Assembly (NCBI RefSeq): GCF_023715225.1
Contig: NZ_JAMBNS010000008.1
Coordinates: 1 to 64,000, forward strand
Reading direction: 5' to 3'
Source of the DNA: Robertmurraya korlensis
GTDB lineage: Bacteria; Bacillota; Bacilli; Bacillales; Cytobacillaceae
DNA length: 64,000 nucleotides
A model generated the notes under the pieces. The model was given only the letters and a program-made list of their open reading frames with translations. It had not been told where the DNA came from and ran no database searches. Positions 25,563 to 34,312 of the stretch are shown one piece after another (within the stretch, counting starts at the first letter, position 1; every line of letters begins with the position of its first letter). The position numbers were made by a program, and so were the translations under genes.

Positions 25563-26876
25563 ATGAAAATTACCGTCTGCGGGACAGGGTATGTTGGATT
25601 GGTAACGGGTGTTTGTTTAGCCGATATTGGGCATGAGGTGGTTTGTTTTGATACGGATGAACAAAAAATCAATATGCTCAATGAGGGGCTATGTCCGATT
25701 TATGAACCAGGTTTAGAAGAGCTCCTGTTAAAGCAACTTCTCGCAAATAGGCTCCACTTTTCCACAGATGCAAAGCAATCATATAAGGAATCCGAAGTGA
25801 TTTTTCTAGCGGTTGGCACTCCACAAAAAGAAGACGGAGCTGCAGACCTAACTTTCATAGAACAAGCTGTAGAAACCATTGCACAACATATCAATTCACA
25901 TACAATCATTGTAACGAAAAGCACCGTCCCCATTGGTACCAATGACCGGCTCCAAGCGATGTTTGACGGTAAAGGTGTTTCTGTACACGTCGTCTCAAAT
26001 CCAGAATTTTTAAGGGAAGGTTCAGGCATCTATGATACGTTTCACGGTGACCGAATTGTCATTGGTTCCAATCACAAAGAAGCCAAGGAGAAAGTGGAGA
26101 AAATCTTTCAACCTCTTCAAATTCCCATTGTTCATATGAGTTTAAAAAGTGCGGAAATGGTTAAGTACGCATCCTTTTTAGCAACAAAGATTTCATTTAT
26201 TAACGAAATAGCTAAGCTTTGTGAATATACGGGGGCAAATGTAGAGGATGTAGCACTTGGCATGGGGATGGACAGTCGAATTGGAACGCCTTTTTTAAAG
26301 GCAGGAATCGGTTTTGGTGGGTCCTGTTTTCCAAAGGATACGAAAGCATTAGAAAATGTGGCAAGTCTGTACGGATACGAGTTCCAAATTCTCCAATCCG
26401 TTATAAAGGTGAATGAAAAGCAAAAATCACTTCTTTTTGACAAAGCAATGAATCGTATGGGGACGGTTGAAGGGAAAACCGTAGCTGTGTTGGGTCTTTC
26501 CTTTAAACCAAACACAGATGATATAAGGGACGCTCCATCTATTCCGCTGATGGATGATTTAATAGAAGCAGGAGCCCATGTGCGCGCGTATGACCCGGTT
26601 GCTCACAATCATGTCAAAAGGATATATCAGAATACAATTCACTATTCGGAAACGATAGAGAACGCTATAGATCAAGCTGATTTGGTATGTATTGTGACGG
26701 AATGGGGAGAAATCAAGGATTTTCCACTACACAAGTATAAACAAATGATGCGAGAACCACTTCTTATTGATGGTCGAAATTGCTACAAGTTAGAAGAAGC
26801 GAAACAAGCAGATATTACGTATATCTCTATCGGTCGAGAAGTAGTAGAAAGGAAGACACCTATTTTCCGTTATTAA
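25563..26876 (+). CDS. UDP-glucose 6-dehydrogenase (copy 2), lacks catalytic Asn
   Basis: A 437-aa paralogue of the enzyme at 8387. GTGYVG (7-12), Lys201, Cys255 and Asp259 (GFGGSCFPKD) are in place. However, the segment that reads KYAANAFLATK in copy 1 reads KYASFLATK here. Two residues are missing, including the conserved catalytic Asn (208 in copy 1). The deletion is in frame and the rest of the protein is well kept, so the gene is still translated, but its activity is open to question. It stands alone behind GAGGAGGG and before a terminator, with no glycan gene beside it. Confidence 0.88.
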   Translation: MKITVCGTGYVGLVTGVCLADIGHEVVCFDTDEQKINMLNEGLCPIYEPGLEELLLKQLLANRLHFSTDAKQSYKESEVIFLAVGTPQKEDGAADLTFIEQAVETIAQHINSHTIIVTKSTVPIGTNDRLQAMFDGKGVSVHVVSNPEFLREGSGIYDTFHGDRIVIGSNHKEAKEKVEKIFQPLQIPIVHMSLKSAEMVKYASFLATKISFINEIAKLCEYTGANVEDVALGMGMDSRIGTPFLKAGIGFGGSCFPKDTKALENVASLYGYEFQILQSVIKVNEKQKSLLFDKAMNRMGTVEGKTVAVLGLSFKPNTDDIRDAPSIPLMDDLIEAGAHVRAYDPVAHNHVKRIYQNTIHYSETIENAIDQADLVCIVTEWGEIKDFPLHKYKQMMREPLLIDGRNCYKLEEAKQADITYISIGREVVERKTPIFRY

Positions 26877-26888
26877 CTATACCTTCAA

Positions 26889-26920
26889 GTGGCAGGGAAT
26901 TGTGTCTCTCTGCCTTTTTT
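26889..26920 (+). terminator. Terminator of ugd copy 2
   Basis: GGCAGGGA (26891-26898) pairs with TCTCTGCC (26907-26914) with one wobble pair, then six T. Confidence 0.85.
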
Positions 26921-26951
26921 CGTATGATAAAAAATAAAAAGGGTGGGGTGT

Positions 26952-27434
26952 ATGGCGAAACAGACAAAAACAAATGCAATGCGAATTCTAGATAGTAAAA
27001 AAATCGACTATGAATTAATCACGTACGATTCACTTGATGGGAAAATCGATGGAGTGTCTGTGGCAGAGAAGATAGGAAAGGACCCCAAGCAGGTGTATAA
27101 AACGCTTGTTGCACAGGGTGCCAGCAAGCAACTGTATGTGTTTATCGTCCCTGTTGAGAAGGAGCTAAATTTGAAAAAAGGGGCGCAAGCTTGTGGGGAG
27201 AAGAAAATTGAAATGATTCCCGTCAAGGATATTCAAAAATGGACAGGTTATATTCGCGGAGGATGCTCTCCCGTAGGCATGAAAAAACAGTATCCAACTG
27301 TCATTGACGAGAGTGCAGAAGAGTTATCTTCCATCATCGTGAGCGGTGGGAAAATCGGAGTCCAAATGGAGCTGAAGCTGCAAGACTTGATTTCTGTTAC
27401 AGGTGGGAAATTAGCGGAACTTGCGAACGAATAA
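26952..27434 (+). CDS. ybaK: YbaK/EbsC-type Cys-tRNA(Pro) deacylase
   Basis: A 160-aa protein of the YbaK/EbsC family, which removes cysteine wrongly loaded on tRNA(Pro). It matches through DPKQVYKTLVA, LNLKKGAQACGEKKIEMIP and GYIRGGCSPVGMKKQYP, the last being the substrate-site region. The ATG at 26952 follows a GGTGGGG site; a GTG 9 bases upstream overlaps that site and is unlikely. It is a single gene after a terminator. Confidence 0.88.
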   Translation: MAKQTKTNAMRILDSKKIDYELITYDSLDGKIDGVSVAEKIGKDPKQVYKTLVAQGASKQLYVFIVPVEKELNLKKGAQACGEKKIEMIPVKDIQKWTGYIRGGCSPVGMKKQYPTVIDESAEELSSIIVSGGKIGVQMELKLQDLISVTGGKLAELANE

Positions 27435-27545
27435 GTAAAAATTATATTGGTCATCCTCTATGTTAGATTATGTGCTAAGACAAGGAGAGAAACGCATATA
27501 TTTCTAATGCTCCACGTATGAATTTTCAGCAAAGGATGTGTGCGA

Positions 27546-28640
27546 ATGGCTGGGAGTGTTAGAAACTACTATGCTGGCGGAAATACAGCTAAGGGTTTTC
27601 ATAGTTTATTTGATGACTGTTTAAAAGATTTACAGAAGGTCTTTATATTGCAAGGGGCACCAGGAACGGGAAAATCAACATTTATGAAGAGAGTGGGAGA
27701 ATACTGGGCAGGAAGAAATTATCAAGTGGAGTACATGCATTGTCCGTTAGATACTTCTTCTGTTGATGGAGTGATCATTCCGGAGCTCAAGGTAGGAATC
27801 GTGAACGGCTCGAGTTTCTATACGATCACCCCAAGGGCACTTGGTGCAATTGAGGAATATGTAAATCTAGGCGAAGGTTGGGACTCAAATAAACTAGTAG
27901 AACAGAAGGAACATATTTTGCAATTGTCCATGCAAGCAAATAACGCTAAACAAAAAGCGTATGAGCACTTTGCTGAAGCGTTAAGCATTCATGACAATTG
28001 GGAAAAAATCTATATTGAAGCGATGGATTTTCAGAAAGCAGATGATTTGACTAGAAAATTAATCTCACAGTTTTATGGAAATATGACTTTGAATAAAGAA
28101 TCAACGGTAAAGCACCGATTTTTAGGCGCAGCAACACCGGATGGAGCGGTTGACCATGTTCCTAATTTAACTGAGGACGTGGCCAAAAGGTATTTTATTA
28201 AAGGCAGACCTGGATCAGGAAAATCAACGATGTTAAGAAAAATTGCTGAAGAAGCACAAGTACGTGGATTAGATGTAGAGGTATATCATTGTGGATTTGA
28301 TCCAAATAGTCTGGATATGGTCATTGTTAGAGAATTGGGAATGGCCATCTTTGACAGTACGGCACCTCATGAATATTTTCCAAGCCGAGATGGAGACGAA
28401 ATTGTTGATATGTACGGCTCTGTCATTGCTAGTGGAACAGATGAAATTTTTGAAGAAGAGATCTCAAACCATAAAACAGCCTATAAAAATATGATGGATC
28501 AAGCGATCGGCTTTTTAAAGGAATGTAGTGAGTACAATCAAGAACTAGAACAAATTTATACAAATGCTATGGACTTTGAAAAGGTCAATGAACTGACAGA
28601 ACATGTTCAAGATAGGATCCATCAGCTCGAAGAAATATAA
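27546..28640 (+). CDS. Double P-loop ATPase (PRK06851-like)
   Basis: A 364-aa protein made of two similar ATPase halves. Each has a Walker A motif (GAPGTGKST at about 37-45 and GRPGSGKST at about 220-228) followed by a VEVYHCGFDPNSLDMVIV-like segment (VEYMHCPLDTSSVDGVII in the first half). The halves look like an internal duplication. The family is found in spore-forming Firmicutes and its role is unknown. The ATG at 27546 follows AAAGGATG by 7 bases. The GFPGG-repeat gene lies 69 bases downstream with no terminator between, so the two may be cotranscribed. Confidence 0.75.
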   Translation: MAGSVRNYYAGGNTAKGFHSLFDDCLKDLQKVFILQGAPGTGKSTFMKRVGEYWAGRNYQVEYMHCPLDTSSVDGVIIPELKVGIVNGSSFYTITPRALGAIEEYVNLGEGWDSNKLVEQKEHILQLSMQANNAKQKAYEHFAEALSIHDNWEKIYIEAMDFQKADDLTRKLISQFYGNMTLNKESTVKHRFLGAATPDGAVDHVPNLTEDVAKRYFIKGRPGSGKSTMLRKIAEEAQVRGLDVEVYHCGFDPNSLDMVIVRELGMAIFDSTAPHEYFPSRDGDEIVDMYGSVIASGTDEIFEEEISNHKTAYKNMMDQAIGFLKECSEYNQELEQIYTNAMDFEKVNELTEHVQDRIHQLEEI

Positions 28641-28709
28641 TTGACCACTCACCCCTCGTAGGCATTTTGCATACATTACAACGAGATGTATGTAGAGAGG
28701 GGTATGAGC

Positions 28710-29219
28710 GTGAACTATTATCATCCAGATTATTTTTTAGATGACCGACAGCAGCCAACAACTGGCGGCTTTCCAGGAGGAGGCTTCCCGGGTGGCGGAT
28801 TCCCAGGAGGAGGCTTTCCGGGTGGTGGATTCCCAGGGGGAGGCTTTCCGGGTGGTGGATTCCCAGGAGGAGGCTTTCCGGGTGGTGGATTCCCAGGAGG
28901 AGGCTTTCCGGGTGGTGGATTTCCGGGAGGAGGCTTCCCAGGCGGCGGTGGAGGTGACCCATACGGTCCACCATCAGGCCCACCACCTTCTTACACACCG
29001 CAACAAGGTTTTTCCCCTTTTGCTGTTGACCCTGGTGCCATTAGAAGATGCCGATTCCGCTTCACGTATATTTGGTTAGTTAATGGAAATAGCTTCTGGT
29101 TCTATCCAACGTTTGTTGGAAGAGATTCTATTGCGGGATACCGTTGGAGAAATAGACGTTGGGTTTATTATGGTACTGATTTAAGAAGAATCAGTAGCTT
29201 CCAATGCGGTGGAAGATAA
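28710..29219 (+). CDS. GFPGG-repeat protein with basic aromatic C-terminus
   Basis: A protein of about 169 aa: a Tyr/Asp-rich start (MNYYHPDYF), twelve tandem FPGGG pentapeptides (about residues 20-80), a Pro-rich linker, and a C-terminal domain of about 60 residues rich in Arg, Tyr, Trp and Phe (IRRCRFRFTYIWLVNG, then RWRNRRWVYYG). GTG at 28710 is 7 bases after GAGAGGGG; the ATG at 28704 is too close to that site. There is no signal peptide. The composition suggests a structural or self-assembling protein, perhaps of the spore surface (inference). The repeat DNA is a 30-bp unit. Confidence 0.7.
   Translation: MNYYHPDYFLDDRQQPTTGGFPGGGFPGGGFPGGGFPGGGFPGGGFPGGGFPGGGFPGGGFPGGGFPGGGFPGGGFPGGGGGDPYGPPSGPPPSYTPQQGFSPFAVDPGAIRRCRFRFTYIWLVNGNSFWFYPTFVGRDSIAGYRWRNRRWVYYGTDLRRISSFQCGGR
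28764..28950 (+). repeat. 30-bp tandem repeat coding for GFPGGGFPGG
   Basis: About six copies of a 30-bp unit, each coding ten residues, with a few synonymous changes (CCA/CCG/CCC for Pro). Being in multiples of 3 it can change length without a frameshift. Confidence 0.9.
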
Positions 29220-29231
29220 GAAACATTAGAG

Positions 29232-29265
29232 CTGGCATGAACTCGTTTGGGTTCATGCCTTTTTC
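29232..29265 (+). terminator. Terminator after the GFPGG-repeat gene
   Basis: GGCATGAAC (29234-29242) pairs with GTTCATGCC (29251-29259), then TTTTT. Confidence 0.9.
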
Positions 29266-29330
29266 TATGAACAGAAGAATCTCTGGAAGAATAAGTTTGA
29301 AAATTAAAGATCGACAACAATTCAAAAGAG

Positions 29331-29579
29331 GGTTAAGGGCCCGAACTGATAAATAGACGGAGAATTTCCGCTTAATTAGTAATTTCTAATATAAAAAGCG
29401 TAAATAGAGGGAGAGATTCCGCCTATTGGCTCGAAAAATTCTAATAGGGGAGATTTTGTAATGCATAAGCGGAAAATCTCCCCTTATTTATCCCGAAACG
29501 TGCTCCCTTCTGCATCTAAACGGAAATTCTCCGCTTATTTTCCTTTTGTTGATTCCTCGATTAAGGACAAGTCATTTCA
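29331..29579 (+). repeat. Intergenic repeat family R240, copy A
   Basis: An element of about 240 bp, also found at 42449-42700 (same strand) and 63450-63680 (opposite strand). It opens with GATAAATAGACGGAGAATTTCCG-like sequence (29348 on) and holds several CGGAGA...TCCG palindromes, the first ones in one orientation and the later ones (CGGAAAATCTCC near 29470, CGGAAATTCTCCG near 29521) in the other. It fills most of the 503-bp gap between the GFPGG-repeat gene and alkD. No protein is coded. Confidence 0.85.
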
Positions 29580-29663
29580 GCACGTATTTTAAGATAAGCA
29601 CTTCAAAACGGATCCCCTACTTTTGTGCATATCCGCCTTTAATAAATTTTTACAGTTACATCG

Positions 29664-29693
29664 TTGGAAAATTTACAAAAAAACTCTTACAAT
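29664..29693 (+). promoter_or_regulatory. Candidate sigma-A promoter of alkD
   Basis: TTGGAA (29664-29669) and TACAAT (29688-29693) with an 18-bp spacer, 29 bases before the start codon. Confidence 0.5.
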
Positions 29694-29722
29694 AAAGTTA
29701 TGTCACTATAAAGGAGCACTGT

Positions 29723-30385
29723 ATGAAAGAGATCCTCATTCTAACAAAATTATTCAGAGCGAATAGTAATCGCGAGAATGCTTATTATATGGAAAAATAT
29801 ATGCGAAACCAGTTTCCTTTTCTAGGAATCAAAACCCCCTTGAGACGTGAGCTCATGAAGCAGTTTTTTGAGGAAACCGGTATATTACAACAGCCGTATA
29901 ATGAAGAATTTGTCGAAGAGGTATGGGCCCTTCCAGAAAGGGAGTTTCAAGCAGCTGCACTTGATTATATAGAAAAATCGTTGAAAAAACTGGAGAAAAA
30001 GCATTTGCCTGGGATTGAAAAGCTTATTACAACCAAGTCGTGGTGGGACACAGTGGATGTTCTCAGTCCCAAAGCAGTCGGGAAAATAGCAGCTGATCAT
30101 CCAGAAGTAATCAAGGAAACGATTGATAATTGGGCGTATGGTGATGATTTGTGGTTAAGGCGCGCAGCGATTCTTTTTCAGTTAAAATATAAAAAGAATA
30201 CAAATGAAGAGTTATTGTATCGTTATTGTAGAGAAAACGCCGACAGCAAGGAGTTTTTTATACAAAAGGGAATTGGCTGGGCATTGCGTGAATACTCAAA
30301 AACGAATCCGAGCAGTGTAAGGAATTTTATTGAGCGTACATCTTTATCTAAGCTCAGTATTCGTGAAGGCAGTAAATACATATAG
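29723..30385 (+). CDS. DNA alkylation repair glycosylase, AlkD family
   Basis: A 220-aa HEAT-like repeat protein of the AlkD family, which removes alkylated bases such as 3- and 7-methylpurines without flipping them. The residues known to matter in Bacillus cereus AlkD are matched one position earlier: Trp108 and Asp112 in SWWDTVDVL, and Trp186 in IGWALREY. AAGGAG precedes the ATG. The HAD gene begins 14 bases on, so the two share an operon. Confidence 0.9.
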   Translation: MKEILILTKLFRANSNRENAYYMEKYMRNQFPFLGIKTPLRRELMKQFFEETGILQQPYNEEFVEEVWALPEREFQAAALDYIEKSLKKLEKKHLPGIEKLITTKSWWDTVDVLSPKAVGKIAADHPEVIKETIDNWAYGDDLWLRRAAILFQLKYKKNTNEELLYRYCRENADSKEFFIQKGIGWALREYSKTNPSSVRNFIERTSLSKLSIREGSKYI

Positions 30386-30399
30386 AGGTGGAACTGATT

Positions 30400-31257
30400 A
30401 TGATTAAATGCATCGCTAGTGATATGGATGGAACATTATTAAACTCTAAGCAGGAAGTATCCGAAAAGAACCTCGAAGCGATTCAAAAGGCATTGAATTC
30501 AGGAGTAGAAGTGGTTATTGCAACCGGTCGTTCCTATGAAGAGGCTATATCAGTTTTACAGGAGTCAGGCTTACAACTACCGATTATTTGTGCCAATGGG
30601 GCAGAGATACGAACAAAAGAAGGTGAAGTTGTCAAAGCTCATCCGCTAGATCACAAGATCGCGAAACAAGCTGCCGACGTGTTAAATCAAGTAGGCATTT
30701 ACTACGAAATTTATACAAGTGAAGAAACATACACAGTCGATTATGATAAGGGTGTTGAAATCATTATTGATATCTTTACGACTGCAAATCCTGAGCTTTC
30801 AAGAGAGCTAGTAGAAGAAGAAGCTCAACATAGATATGATAAAGGCTTGATTCACATTGTGGATAGCTATGAACCGATTTTAAACGGAGAAAAAACCATA
30901 TATAAGCTACTAGTATTCCATAAGGATCATAGCTTCTTAGATGAGGTTGAGGAAAAGCTTAAGCAAATTGATAACCTAGAAGTGACATCATCTGCATTTG
31001 GAAACCTAGAGCTGATGAACACGCAAGCACAAAAGGGGATTGCATTAGCTGAATTTGTGGAAGAAAAGGGGATTGCCTTACAGGATACGATGGCGGTTGG
31101 CGATAATTATAATGATTTATCCATGTTTCGAGTGGTTGGCCGATCAGTAGCCATGGGCAATGCAAACGACGATATTAAAGAACGTTGCACTCACGTGACA
31201 TTGAGAAATGACGAAAGTGGTGTAGGAGAAGCCATCCTACAAGCGTTAGCAGAGTAA
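30400..31257 (+). CDS. Cof-type HAD phosphatase
   Basis: A 285-aa HAD-superfamily hydrolase of the Cof/YwtE subfamily. Motif I is DMDGT with nucleophile Asp8 and Asp10, and motif IV is GDNYNDLSM near residue 235. A cap domain (type IIB) lies between. Such enzymes dephosphorylate sugar phosphates, flavin nucleotides or other small phosphates; the substrate cannot be told. The ATG at 30400 follows AGAGGTGG by 9 bases; a GTG 12 bases earlier lies within that site. Confidence 0.85.
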   Translation: MIKCIASDMDGTLLNSKQEVSEKNLEAIQKALNSGVEVVIATGRSYEEAISVLQESGLQLPIICANGAEIRTKEGEVVKAHPLDHKIAKQAADVLNQVGIYYEIYTSEETYTVDYDKGVEIIIDIFTTANPELSRELVEEEAQHRYDKGLIHIVDSYEPILNGEKTIYKLLVFHKDHSFLDEVEEKLKQIDNLEVTSSAFGNLELMNTQAQKGIALAEFVEEKGIALQDTMAVGDNYNDLSMFRVVGRSVAMGNANDDIKERCTHVTLRNDESGVGEAILQALAE

Positions 31258-31261
31258 AATA

Positions 31262-31295
31262 GAAAGGCTTGAGGAATGAATCCTCAAGCCTTTTC
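31262..31295. terminator. Bidirectional terminator between HAD and TetR genes
   Basis: AAGGCTTGAGGA (31264-31275) pairs perfectly with TCCTCAAGCCTT (31281-31292), with T-rich flanks on both strands. The TetR stop codon lies inside the stem. Confidence 0.85.
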
Positions 31296-31937
31296 TTTCG
31301 GTGCTAATCCATGCAAAATAAATTGAATCGTTGCTTCGATTTCTTGTTCATCATTCCAATCTAGTTCGGGAAAAAGAAGATACCGGCCGATAAGGAATCC
31401 GAAAATACTAGAAGCTGTCATTCGAACCACTTGATAAGGAGGTAGGTCAATCAGTTGTCCGGCCTCTTGATAATGCTTGATAATAGCTTCCATTCTTTCG
31501 TAAACCTTAATCGCAATATGCTCTTTAAACTGCTTTTGAAGTTCAGGTTGAAAAGGAATTTCCTGAAGAACAATTTTAAACAAGGGAATGTTGGCATTTA
31601 GAAACTCAGCACGATTATGAATCATTGCCCGTAAAAAATCTTCTAAGCTTTCAAAATCCTGGTTCAACACCTTATTCAAGTCCTTTATTACAAACGGTGC
31701 AATCAGCTTTGCCATCATAGGAGCAACAATGGATAACAAGAGATCTTTTTTCGTTTTATAATGGCGGAAAATGGTTCCTTCAGCCACACCAGCTTTCTTT
31801 GCGATTTCACTCGTAGAGGTAGCAGCATAGCCTTTTTCAGCAAAGGATTCTATAGCAGCTTCAAGAATGAGCTTTTGCTTTTCGGTAAGATTTTCGTTTT
31901 TATTAATAACTTCATCAATCATATGATTATCTGACAT
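31284..31937 (-). CDS. TetR-family repressor of the ABC-2 exporter operon
   Basis: A 217-aa regulator. The N-terminal helix-turn-helix has the usual TetR form (ILEAAIESFAEKGYAATSTSEIAKKAGVAEGTIFRHYKTKKDLL, about residues 24-67). The C-terminal part is a helical ligand domain with no close match I can name. It is the last of three genes on the minus strand, 12 bases after the permease gene. A palindrome upstream of the first gene (33724-33741) is its probable operator. Confidence 0.88.
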   Translation of the reverse strand: MSDNHMIDEVINKNENLTEKQKLILEAAIESFAEKGYAATSTSEIAKKAGVAEGTIFRHYKTKKDLLLSIVAPMMAKLIAPFVIKDLNKVLNQDFESLEDFLRAMIHNRAEFLNANIPLFKIVLQEIPFQPELQKQFKEHIAIKVYERMEAIIKHYQEAGQLIDLPPYQVVRMTASSIFGFLIGRYLLFPELDWNDEQEIEATIQFILHGLAPKEKA

Positions 31938-31949
31938 ATAAACTCCTCG

Positions 31950-32981
31950 TTAGATGGAACGATATTTTTTTAGGGCAAGGATGTTTAAAATCATGAACAG
32001 AAGTGAAAATCCTGCTAACATAAGCAAATCAAATGAAATCTCACCCCACCCATACCCTCTTATCATAACATTTCTTAAGGCATCAGCTCCATAGTACAGG
32101 GGAGTAAGGGGACCAACCCAGCTTAAATAATCAGAAATCGTCTCAAGATTAAATAATCCAGAGAAAAAGATTTGTGGAACGATCACAAGCGGTATAAACT
32201 GAATCATTTGCAATTCATTGTTTGCGAAGGCTGAAAGTAATACCCCTAATGTTAGAGCGGTCAGAGATAAAAGTAAGGTGATGACAAGCACATAAATGAA
32301 CGCACCCTCCATCATCATTCCAAGAACATAGATGGCATAGGAGGCAATAATGGTGGCTTGTATCATCGTGAAAATTCCAAAACCTATCACATAGCCGATT
32401 ACGATTTCCCATTTTCGTAGAGGACTACAAAGCAGTCTTTCAAGCGTTCCAGTCGTTCGTTCACGTAAAAAGGAGACTCCTGCAATAAGGAATACGAAAA
32501 AGAAGATGAAAAAGCCTAACAATACGGGTCCAAACGAGTCAAACTGGCTCATCTTACTTGAACCGTGAAGATAGTTGACTTCAAGCATGGCAGCAGAAGA
32601 GTCAGGATTTAAAGACTTCAGTGACTCCTGTAACCACTTCATCGTCGCTCCATTGATGGTCGGGTCACTACCTTCTAATGTCAGCTGTAGAGAGGTGCCT
32701 GACCTACTCACATATCCATCAATGTCTCGTTCCTTTAAGGCAGTCTGTGCTTCGTCGGTTGTTTCGTATAGGTTTACAGTGGCTTCATCAGCATCATCGA
32801 GCTGTTCGACAAGGGCAGTGGGAAGGTCAACAAAGCCCACCTTTGGTTTATAGTTTTCGCCATTAAAGACAAGGTGAAGCATCGTTAAAACAAGGATTGG
32901 TGCCATAATGAGTAGGGCCATCGTTCGTTTATCACGGACAATTTGTTTTAAAATCCTTTTTACTAGGGCGATCACTCGCAT
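31950..32981 (-). CDS. ABC-2 type permease
   Basis: A 343-aa membrane protein: one N-terminal helix (about residues 20-40), a long extracytoplasmic domain to about residue 170, then five helices, with the typical ERTTGTLERLLCSPLRKWEIVIGY segment after the second helix. This is the layout of ABC-2 drug or antibiotic exporters (YhaP/LinM types). It shares one base with the end of the ATPase gene, so the pair is coupled. Confidence 0.88.
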   Translation of the reverse strand: MRVIALVKRILKQIVRDKRTMALLIMAPILVLTMLHLVFNGENYKPKVGFVDLPTALVEQLDDADEATVNLYETTDEAQTALKERDIDGYVSRSGTSLQLTLEGSDPTINGATMKWLQESLKSLNPDSSAAMLEVNYLHGSSKMSQFDSFGPVLLGFFIFFFVFLIAGVSFLRERTTGTLERLLCSPLRKWEIVIGYVIGFGIFTMIQATIIASYAIYVLGMMMEGAFIYVLVITLLLSLTALTLGVLLSAFANNELQMIQFIPLVIVPQIFFSGLFNLETISDYLSWVGPLTPLYYGADALRNVMIRGYGWGEISFDLLMLAGFSLLFMILNILALKKYRSI

Positions 32982-33700
32982 TAGTTCCCACCTCCATAGC
33001 TCAAAAAGGCATCTTCAAGACTCGTACTGTTCATGCTTTCTTTTAGTGCATGAGGAGTGCCGACAGCGATTAAATGCCCATCTCTTATCATCCCTAATCG
33101 ATCGCATTTATCTGCCTCATCCATGACATGTGTGGTGACTATAATCGTGACTCCTTGCTTTTTCAACTCATAAAAGGATTCCCAAATGCTTTTCCGAAGC
33201 ACAGGGTCAATCCCGACCGTAGGTTCATCTAGAATTAATAACTTCGGTTCATGGATAAGGGCGATGGCCAGTGAGAGGCGGCGCTTCATTCCTCCTGAGT
33301 AATTGGAAACTTGTTTATCGGTATGGTCATTTAATTGAACAATTTCCATACACGCTTGAATTCTTTCTTTTTGACGTGCTCCGTTTAGTCCATATAAAGA
33401 AGCAAAGAATTGTAGATTTTCTCTGGCTGTTAGCTCCCCGTATAAGGCATCCGATTGAGCCATATAACCGATTTTTGAGATCACATCTAGTGAAGGCATC
33501 ACGATGCTAAATACTTTGTTTTTTCCGGTTGAAGGAACCTCAAGACCGACAAGCTGCTTTACGAGGGTGGTTTTCCCTGCACCGGATGGTCCAAGCAACC
33601 CAAAGATTTCTCCTTCGTTAATGTCTAAACTAATTCCTTTTAATACTTCTTGCTTTCCAAAGTGCTTTGTCACCTGTTCCATTTGGACAATTGGATTCAA
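32981..33700 (-). CDS. ABC transporter ATP-binding protein
   Basis: A 239-aa ATPase: Walker A GPSGAGKTT (about 37-45), Q-loop GYMAQSDALYGELTARENL, signature NYSGGMKRRLSLAIAL (about 132-147), Walker B LLILDEPTVGIDP, switch His in VTTHVMDEADKCDR. It starts at TTG behind GGAGGGA. With the ABC-2 permease it should form an exporter induced by the substrate of the TetR protein; the substrate is unknown. Confidence 0.9.
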   Translation of the reverse strand: MNPIVQMEQVTKHFGKQEVLKGISLDINEGEIFGLLGPSGAGKTTLVKQLVGLEVPSTGKNKVFSIVMPSLDVISKIGYMAQSDALYGELTARENLQFFASLYGLNGARQKERIQACMEIVQLNDHTDKQVSNYSGGMKRRLSLAIALIHEPKLLILDEPTVGIDPVLRKSIWESFYELKKQGVTIIVTTHVMDEADKCDRLGMIRDGHLIAVGTPHALKESMNSTSLEDAFLSYGGGN

Positions 33701-33723
33701 TTGAATCCCTCCTTAAAAATAAA

Positions 33724-33741
33724 AGTGAGTAATCACTCACT
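33724..33741 (-). promoter_or_regulatory. Probable TetR operator
   Basis: AGTGAGT (33724-33730) and ACTCACT (33735-33741) form a palindrome with a 4-base centre, of the TGAGT...ACTCA type bound by many TetR-family repressors. A TATGAT -10-like box on the minus strand (33750-33745) lies directly upstream, so binding would block the operon promoter. Confidence 0.7.
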
Positions 33742-33859
33742 ACTATCATAAGCGATAATTTTTTAAAATGAAAAGGGAGATTTTGTGAATATTTTCGACA
33801 GATGTATGGCCGGATTTTAGTATAATAAGGACAAACAAACGTCCCGAGGTGCATAATAA

Positions 33860-34309
33860 ATGGCTGATTTTCGAGTAAGTGAAATCATTCACCGACCGAT
33901 TGAAGAAGTATTTAGTTATCTATCAAACCTAGAAAATGCCACGAACCTATTGCCGTTTGTGACGGATATGGAAAAATTGTCAAACGGACCTGTTGGTCAT
34001 GGAAGTCGATTCTTGGAAACTAGGTTAGTGAGAAGAAGACGTATTCAAGCAGAAGTGCACATTACCGAGTTCGATCGACCAACCAGCTTTTCTTCAAAAA
34101 GTGTATCAAATGGAGTAGAAATCCTTTATCACTATACATGTTCGGCGATTGAGGAAGGCACACAGGTCGAGATGGAGGCTGAAGTCAAAACAGGAGGGTT
34201 TTTAAGCTTCCTTACGAAAAAACAGCTAGTCAAAATTATTAAAAATGAAGATGGCGGACAGTTACAAAAGTTAAAAGAAGTACTTGAGACAGAAGCCGTT
34301 CATAGATAA
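33860..34309 (+). CDS. SRPBCC-fold (START/Bet v1-like) protein
   Basis: A 149-aa small protein of the polyketide cyclase/SRPBCC group: FRVSEIIHRPIEEVFSYLSNLENATNLLPFV at the start, then a beta-sheet region, and a C-terminal helix. These proteins bind hydrophobic ligands in a deep pocket; the ligand is not known here. It is a single gene opposite the ABC-2 exporter operon. Confidence 0.8.
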   Translation: MADFRVSEIIHRPIEEVFSYLSNLENATNLLPFVTDMEKLSNGPVGHGSRFLETRLVRRRRIQAEVHITEFDRPTSFSSKSVSNGVEILYHYTCSAIEEGTQVEMEAEVKTGGFLSFLTKKQLVKIIKNEDGGQLQKLKEVLETEAVHR

Positions 34310-34312
34310 AGA

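Noticed and set aside
26155-26190. Pseudogene call for ugd copy 2
   Set aside because: The 6-base loss is in frame and the remainder is intact, so it is kept as a gene with a note.
28585-28998. Minus-strand frame opposite the GFPGG-repeat gene
   Set aside because: Its ESLLLGIHHP-type repeats are the antisense of the 30-bp coding repeat; the plus frame has the start, site and terminator.
31284-33700. Defence or immunity system
   Set aside because: It is an ordinary TetR-controlled ABC-2 exporter; no nuclease, toxin or phage-related gene is near.
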